This document shows, in pieces, positions 45,445 to 51,133 of a stretch of 51,133 nucleotides of DNA. Source of the DNA: Corinectria fuckeliana (lineage: Eukaryota; Ascomycota; Sordariomycetes; Hypocreales; Nectriaceae); assembly GCA_019137255.1 (NCBI GenBank), contig WPDH01000308.1:1-51133 (forward strand), in the 5' to 3' direction. Both the position numbers and the translations under genes were made by a program. Positions within the stretch are counted from its first letter, which is position 1; each line of letters begins with the position of its first letter. The notes beneath the pieces were generated by a model. The model saw only the letters and a list, made by a program, of their open reading frames with translations, made no database searches and had not been told where the DNA came from.

Positions 45445-46365
45445 ATGGCTCCCTCCGCCATCACCCCCGAGCCCACTCCTGAGCGCGAAATCTACGTCAA
45501 GAAGCCCGACCAGAGCCATGGCCACTGCGGCTCCGTCCCCTCCATCAAGCTCAACGACGGCAACGCCATCCCGCAGGTCGCCCTCGGCGTCTACAAGGCC
45601 CCCAACGGCCAGGAGACCGAGGACGCCGTCACGGCCGCGCTAGACGCCGGCTATCGCCACATCGACTCGGCCGCTCGCTACGCCAACGAGGAGGCCTGCG
45701 GACGCGCCATCCGCCGCTGGCTCGAGCGCACCGGCACTCCCCGCGGCGACGTCTTCGTCTGCTCCAAGGTCTGGGACGCCGACCACGGCTACGAGGCCAC
45801 TTTCGGCGCCCTGTGCGAGTCCCTGGACAAGCTCGGCCTCGACTACCTCGACCTGTACCTGGTGCACTCGCCCGCCGACGACGAGCAGAAGCGCCTCGCG
45901 ACCTGGCGCGCCCTGGAGACGGCCCAGCGCCTCGGCAAGGTCAAGTCGATCGGCGTGTCCAACTTCGGCGCCCGCCACCTCGAGGGCCTGCTCGCACACG
46001 CGCACGTGGTGCCGGCCGTCAATCAGGTCGAGGTGCACCCCTTCTGCCAGCGGCGGGCGCTTGTCGGCCTTTGCCGCGAGCGCGGCATCGCCATCGAGGC
46101 CTACTCGCCGCTGGCCCGCGGCAGCAAGCTCCGGGACCCGACCATCTGCGCCGTCGCCGACAAGCACGGCGTGACGCCCGCCCAGGTGCTGCTCAACTGG
46201 AGCGCCTCCCACGGCAACGTCGTCCTGCCCAAGAGCTTGACGGCCCACCGCATCCGGAGCAACCTCGACAGCTTCGACTTTACGCTTTCGCCCGAGGACG
46301 TTGCGGCCATTGACGGCCTCGAGGAGAACTATGTCACCGGCAGCATGCACAAGTCCCACGACTGA
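45445..46365 (+). CDS. Aldo-keto reductase
   Basis: Encodes 306 aa in one exon. It is an NADPH-dependent reductase of the aldo-keto reductase superfamily with the full catalytic tetrad: Asp74 and Tyr79 (YRHIDSAARYANEE), Lys108 (VCSKVW) and His141 (LYLVHSP). SIGVSNFGARHLEGL, YSPLARGS and the cofactor loop VLPKSLTAHRIRSNLDSF follow in normal TIM-barrel order. Length is typical of the family. A 25-residue N-terminal extension rich in Pro, Glu and Lys precedes the barrel. Very high GC at third positions and a pyrimidine-rich leader suggest high expression. Fungal relatives reduce aldehydes or sugars (for example glycerol or xylose dehydrogenase types); the substrate cannot be told from sequence. 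It is over 19 kb from the PKS cluster, with housekeeping genes between. Confidence 0.92.
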   Translation: MAPSAITPEPTPEREIYVKKPDQSHGHCGSVPSIKLNDGNAIPQVALGVYKAPNGQETEDAVTAALDAGYRHIDSAARYANEEACGRAIRRWLERTGTPRGDVFVCSKVWDADHGYEATFGALCESLDKLGLDYLDLYLVHSPADDEQKRLATWRALETAQRLGKVKSIGVSNFGARHLEGLLAHAHVVPAVNQVEVHPFCQRRALVGLCRERGIAIEAYSPLARGSKLRDPTICAVADKHGVTPAQVLLNWSASHGNVVLPKSLTAHRIRSNLDSFDFTLSPEDVAAIDGLEENYVTGSMHKSHD

Positions 46366-47123
46366 GAGGGCGTGTCTCTGGCCACGACTGGTGGCTTTAC
46401 GGCAACATCGGGAGCTGCGTATAGATCCAGCGCGTTGCACCTGGGTTGCTTGATGTATGGGGTGACTCGGATCAGCAAGTCGACCGTATGGGAGCTTGTG
46501 TAGCCGCTAGGCCGCCTTTCCTGCGCCACATGGTATTCTACGCTTGGTTTTAGCACATGGCAGGAAGACCTGGAACGGGTCAGGAGTTCTTTTGTTTGAA
46601 AGAGGCGGCAATACGCCGGTCTCCGATGTAGCATCCATAGGTGCAGCATACAGCACGAACACACGTTTACCGTGAACCAATTGGCTTTGTTAACTTGCAT
46701 GCCGTGTCTCAACGGGTTTGTACCATTTAGCATAGTCAGAGGGATTTCATGCAGCTCCACGCGTGGGATGCTTCCTAGTGGCCGAGCACAGAGTACCAGT
46801 ATATCCAGTGCAGTCCAGATATGCTGGCACCCATCCGGAATAACAACGTCCCACCGGTGGCTCAACGGATGCCCGGGAGCCAAGCCGGGAAGAAACTGTA
46901 CGAGGAACCATTCTGCCGGGCTCCTCAGGTGACGTACTCGTACAGTCAAAACTGTGAAATGATGCTGGTAATTGTAGGATGGTTTCTTTTACTGCTCGGT
47001 ATCACTTGATAACAACCCCCCGTCCGCTAACGGCATGCCAAGGTCCGATCTTGCAGTCGACGGCAAGCCTCCATCTCTTCATTCGGTGTTGCGTTGACCG
47101 TCTTTGCGATGTCTCCCACATCC
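46366..47123. other. Intergenic between convergent genes
   Basis: The 3' flanks of the aldo-keto reductase and the membrane hydrolase meet here. A long minus-strand frame at 46329-46949 overlaps the end of the reductase gene and has no recognisable domain. Nothing else is seen. Confidence 0.5.
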
Positions 47124-48694
47124 CTATAGGGTGGCATTTCGCACGATCCCCCCTTCATTGATGAGCATCGGCGGTATCTCCCTGGGGCTTCGTCCGTTCC
47201 GGTAGCACCACAGTCGGCTGAGATCCTTGACCCTGACTTCCCCGGCGAGCTCCTTCCTGGCTGGAAGGCCGTGGACCTCTACTGGAGTCGAGATTTCCCC
47301 AGTTCCAAAGCCCCGTGTACCAGCCCAGCTGATCTCGAACGCCTCTCGAGCATTGGCCATTGCGGCGCCCTCCTCACCAATCTTAATGACCTCGTCCATG
47401 AAGTCGTTGTCCTCGTCAGCCCCCAAGTAAGTCTGAGTGTCTTTGTCGAATTTCAGCGGAAACATGCCGTCGAGGTAATGCTGGCTGAACTGATGCCCCC
47501 CGCGCCCGTTGGCACGAGCGAACAGCCTGCCGAGGAAGCGAGGGAGCTCTGGCGAGCACATGCGGTTCGTTGCAAAGTGAAGGACGCCCCATATGGCGAC
47601 GAAATCGGTATTGTGAGCGTAGTGCTCTATGTGGCCGATGGCTCTGTCCTTGGCAGCTGAGACGGAGCGAGTATAAGATATAGGATGTGACTCCTTGCGA
47701 GTGGCTGGTATCCGAACCTTGATCCCCTGTTTGGTGTCCTGGGGGCTGCTAACGGGGGTTTCGTACGTCGTCTCTGTCATGACGGTGCTCATGGCGGACA
47801 AGGGCCTCAGCTGGGAAAGAGCCTGGGATGACATGTGGCGATGCGGGTTGTTGAAGTGGTTTGCAGCGTTGCCGAAGGTGTAGACTTCGAGCTTTGCTAG
47901 GAGGTCCTGAGGAAGCTCCTGGAGTAGCCAGTCAAGAGCGAGACCGCCCTCGATGCCACCCTGGGAGTGCAGGACAAAGATGACCTTGGACTTGCTTGGG
48001 TCGTAGAGGACATCCCTGACGAGTTTGAAGCAGATGCGAACGTCGGACGTGGCGTAGCCAAAGTTGCGCTGACACAAGCACTCAATCACATCAAAGATGA
48101 CCCCAGAAGTGCGGTTGTGGATTCCCAGAACAGGCCGTCCGAAGGTGACGGCAAGTCGGTTCAAGTTTCCCTTCATCCAGTGTTCGCTGAGGTTCCAGTC
48201 AGACGGTTGTTTATGCAGAAGACAAGGGGAGAGACTTACCCGACAGCGACGCCGTTGAGGAAAACCCACTGCTCGTGCGCATGCTGAGGGAGCGACTTGG
48301 CGTACTTTTCATCTGAGTGGTAGGTATCTGTGCTTCCGTTGAGCAGCCTACACAGCGCCCAGTTTAGAACCAGGAAGGCAGCAATGCCTACGGCAACCAT
48401 CCACATGGGGAAGAAGACGGTGAAAGGCAGCGCCAGGAGGAAGACAAGCTGCAGGACGGCGAGGACGAGGTGGACAAAGACGCAGAACAGGTTCGGGGGG
48501 GTCACAGCCAGTTCGTTGAACTCCTTGGGGCCCGAGGGCCACAGCGGCCAGAGCACCCACGGCAACGCCCAGAGGTAGACGAAGAAGTAGTAGACGTCCT
48601 TAGCGAACAGCTTCCAGGGGAAGTCGGTGTGGGCGTAGTCGATGACGGAGGATTCGCCGACCTGGGAGCGATAGAACTGGGTGTTTTTGCCCAT
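47124..48694 (-). CDS. Membrane-anchored alpha/beta hydrolase-like protein
   Basis: Encodes 505 aa in exons 48694-48240 and 48186-47124; the 53-bp intron is GTAAGT...CAG and the joint codon restores a GG pair. The N-terminal 150 residues contain hydrophobic segments (YYFFVYLWALPWVLWPLW and a double-length segment FCVFVHLVLAVLQLVFLL onwards), giving two or three membrane helices. The rest is a lumenal or cytosolic domain with GIHNRTSG and the nucleophile elbow VLHSQGG (Ser226), as in lipase-like alpha/beta hydrolases. A histidine in GHIEHYAHNTDFVA may complete the triad. A loop with Thr/Ser-rich sequence lies at about 285-335. Proteins of this layout are common and unnamed in Pezizomycotina; a lipid or ester substrate is likely. 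No link to the other genes is apparent. Confidence 0.75.
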
Positions 48695-49215
48695 GATGGC
48701 GATGCTTAATGAGGGTATCGAGAAAAGACAGAAGGAAGAACAGAACCGAAATGGAGCTGGGGAAGCACCAAGAAGAAGAGAATAGAGCAGGTAAAACAGA
48801 ACGCTTGATCAGGAGGCGGAAGTCGTAGGGATATATACAACTGCAAGGGGACGAGATGGCGTCGTCACATGTCGTCGAGGCGGCAAGGCTGAGCGAGATG
48901 AGGTGAGCAGCTGAGCTCCATGAAGGTAGTAGGTAGATCAGATGGAGGCTTGAGGTGCCCGAATACTACCCCAGGACCCCTAATACTCGTACTACGTAGG
49001 TACGGGAAGGTTGGCTCCTCCCTGTCGATGGCGGGTGACTCCCAAGTGGGTGGTGGCCTGGTAGATAGATAGGCCTAGGCCTAGATAATTAGGTGGCCTT
49101 GCAGCCCTGTAGGGCAGGCAGGCAGGCAGGCGATGAGGCGGGAAACTGTGGCAGTGCAATTAGGTGGCTCGGTAATTATCTACAGTGGTACGGAAGGCCA
49201 TAGGGCCCGGTGTCT
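48695..49215. other. 5' flank of membrane hydrolase
   Basis: No gene is recognised. It contains short tandem patches such as AGGCCTAGGCCTAG near 49070 and four copies of GGCA near 49115-49130. It ends at a sharp change to AT-rich DNA. Confidence 0.5.
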
Positions 49216-51133
49216 CACATCAACTTTTTTTGGAAATTTCGCTAGAGTCACCCTGTACTATGCGCTCGTATAACCCTATGCGCCCTTATATAACCCTGTT
49301 TTGCGCATATTAATTAATCCCTAAATGTTTTTAAGTTTTTTTTTACTAGAGTCACTTAATATAATACACCCTTATATAATCCTGTTATACATATTTACTA
49401 AGATCTTAAGATTAGAGGTATATAACCTTAGGTTATATACCTAACTATAGCTTAAAAAAACCTCTTACTATAACTTAATTTTTCCTTTCTTTTTCTTTAA
49501 TATTATATTCTTAGGTATAAATACCCCCCCCTTTTAATTAGATTTATATTATTATATCACCCTTTTAATTACTATTCTTTTATATATAGTTTTATATAGC
49601 TAAAAGCTATATTTTAATACTTATTTTACCTATTTTAGCTTACTTTTAATAATCTTTAATTTTCTATATATCTATATATAATAGTAAGCTAACTTTTATT
49701 CTAGTAGAAAGTATTATCTTATACTTACCTTTTTTCTCCCCCCTTTTACTACTAATTATTTATAAAAATATACCTCTTTATATAATTATATTCTTATATA
49801 TAATATTATATAATAAAATACCTTCTACATAAAAGGGTATTACTAAAAAAAAGAAGACTATTATTTAAATACTAGTTATCTTACTCTCTGCCCTCCCCTT
49901 CTTACTGCCCCCTAATATAACAAATAATAATATTATAGTAGGTATTAAGCTTAGTAATAAACACCTCTAGTACTTTCCTAAGAAGATACTTAGTATAACT
50001 ACTTATAAGTTTATATTTAATATTAAATAGCCTATTATAAACCTAAACTTAACTGTTTAAGCTTTTATAAAGGGTTTAGCTAGAGCTAGCACTAAAGGTC
50101 TTATAGCGATTAAAATAACTAAGGTTAGTACCTTTTTCGCTTATTTATTTAAGTATATAATCTTATACTTACCTATACTAGAACTCTTATAAGCTTAAGA
50201 TCTGTAATAAGATTATAGCTGATTTAAAGATAATACTATATACTATTAACTTATATAGCACCTAGAATTATAATACTATGCTTTATTATTTTTATAGTAT
50301 TAAACATAATATTATAGAGTTATATAATAAATATAAACAGAATAATAGTGCTCTTATTAGGTATATTATTACTTATAATACTTACTTATATACTAATTAT
50401 CACTAGAACTGCTCTAATATCTCTTACTCTTTTAGTAAGTTTTCTTATACTTATATATAATCTTATATATATTACTAAGTCTTTTTTAGTTAAAAGACTT
50501 AGCGCTAAGTATAAGGCCTTTACTAATAGCAAGAATAGCTCTAAAAGTGAGGATATAAACCTATTTAAGAGTCTTAACTGTAAGCTTTACCTTAAAATCT
50601 TAAAGATCTTTAAAGAGGCTACTAACTATAAGAAGAAGAAGCATATTTTAGTATATTAAGGTATTTTACTCTAAACACTTAACTATAGATATTTACTAAA
50701 AAAAAAATTAGATATAAGATTTTAGCTTCTTTTAGTTTTTTTTATAGTAGTAATAAAGTTATAATTTTAGGTATAATAATATATCTTAGTGTATAAAGGT
50801 ATATAAACTATTATAATATTTATACTAATTAGCTAGAGTAATTAAATTTAATTATATTAATAATTTAACTTTTTTTTTTTTGCTAAGTAACTAGTATATT
50901 AATATACTACTAGCCTATAGTATAATATATATAAATATATAAGATTAAAATCTCTTAATCTCCCCTTTTTCTCCCCTCTCTTTTTTCTCTTTTTTTAACC
51001 TTATATAAGTACTTACTATATTTTTTTATTTTTATATTTCTCTTACTAATTAACTTTTTATCTTTTTTTTTTTAGATTTAATAGTAGAAGATTAATAATA
51101 AATTACCTATAAATAAGATAATATAACTACTTA
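49216..51133. repeat. RIP-degraded AT-rich block at right end
   Basis: About 1.9 kb with the same TA-rich, CA/TG-poor make-up as the left block and stops in most frames. The first 200 bases hold an imperfect direct repeat (49241-49310 and 49345-49400). The only sizeable frame, 50348-50659, is Leu/Ile/Lys-rich, as AT-rich random DNA gives, and is not called. The parent element is not identifiable; the block continues past the window. Confidence 0.8.
49241..49400 (+). repeat. Imperfect direct repeat at the border of the right RIP block
   Basis: CTAGAGTCAC starts both units, at about 49241 and 49345. Each then carries a CCTTATATAA-(C/T)CCTGTT core and a GCATATT or ACATATT end. The second unit has T or A where the first has C or G, the pattern of RIP on a duplicated end sequence. 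Confidence 0.6.

Noticed and set aside
46329..46949. 206-codon minus-strand frame
   Set aside because: Overlaps the end of the aldo-keto reductase gene and shows no domain or gene-like codon use.
50348..50659. 103-codon frame in the right AT-rich block
   Set aside because: Made of Leu, Ile, Lys, Tyr and Ser as expected for AT-rich random DNA, with no recognised family.

Overview
The window reads as nuclear DNA of a filamentous ascomycete (Pezizomycotina). The genes have short introns of about 45-75 bp with GT...AG borders. There is a reducing polyketide synthase (PKS), a fungal NLR-like STAND protein and an F-box protein. GC-balanced gene blocks alternate with very AT-rich, gene-free blocks (1-5.87 kb, about 11.1-12.06 kb and 49.2-51.13 kb). 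Those blocks have almost no CA/TG dinucleotides and many TA, the signature of repeat-induced point mutation (RIP) on old transposons. A species cannot be named from this.

Layout. 1-5865 is a RIP-degraded repeat block with a poly-T run and a two-base N gap. 6381-8018 is a broken CYP505-type fused P450/reductase. 9262-10901 is an MFS transporter (+, five exons). 11238-12047 is a RIP-mutated DNA element bounded by 60-bp terminal inverted repeats. 12179-20135 is a highly reducing PKS (-, five exons, 2564 aa, KS-AT-DH-MT-ER-KR-ACP). 22277-23143 is a SAM methyltransferase of Erg6/SMT type (-). 23785-25353 is a PLP-dependent alpha-oxoamine synthase (+, three exons), sharing a divergent promoter with the methyltransferase. 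25696-26430 is an EBP/EXPERA-family membrane isomerase (-). 27-31 kb holds an F-box protein, a small unknown protein and a broken amidoligase. 31-34 kb is mostly non-coding with microsatellites. 34-36.2 kb holds an unknown protein and a SNIP1/Pml1-like FHA protein. 37.8-41.9 kb encodes an alpha/beta-hydrolase + NB-ARC protein. 42.2-43.0 kb encodes a secreted cysteine-rich protein. 45.4-48.7 kb holds an aldo-keto reductase and a membrane-anchored alpha/beta hydrolase. The window ends in RIP-mutated AT-rich DNA.

How the genes may work together. MFS, HR-PKS, methyltransferase, oxoamine synthase and EBP-like isomerase look like one secondary-metabolite cluster. The PKS ends at its ACP with no release domain. 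The neighbouring oxoamine synthase could release the chain by decarboxylative condensation with an amino acid, as the FUM1/FUM8 pair does for fumonisins. The decayed CYP505 beside it is the same enzyme class as FUM6. The likely product is therefore an amino-polyketide related to sphinganine analogues, modified by the methyltransferase and perhaps the EBP-like protein, in a pathway that has lost (or never needed) its self-sufficient P450. This is inference from gene content; product and activity are not shown by the sequence.
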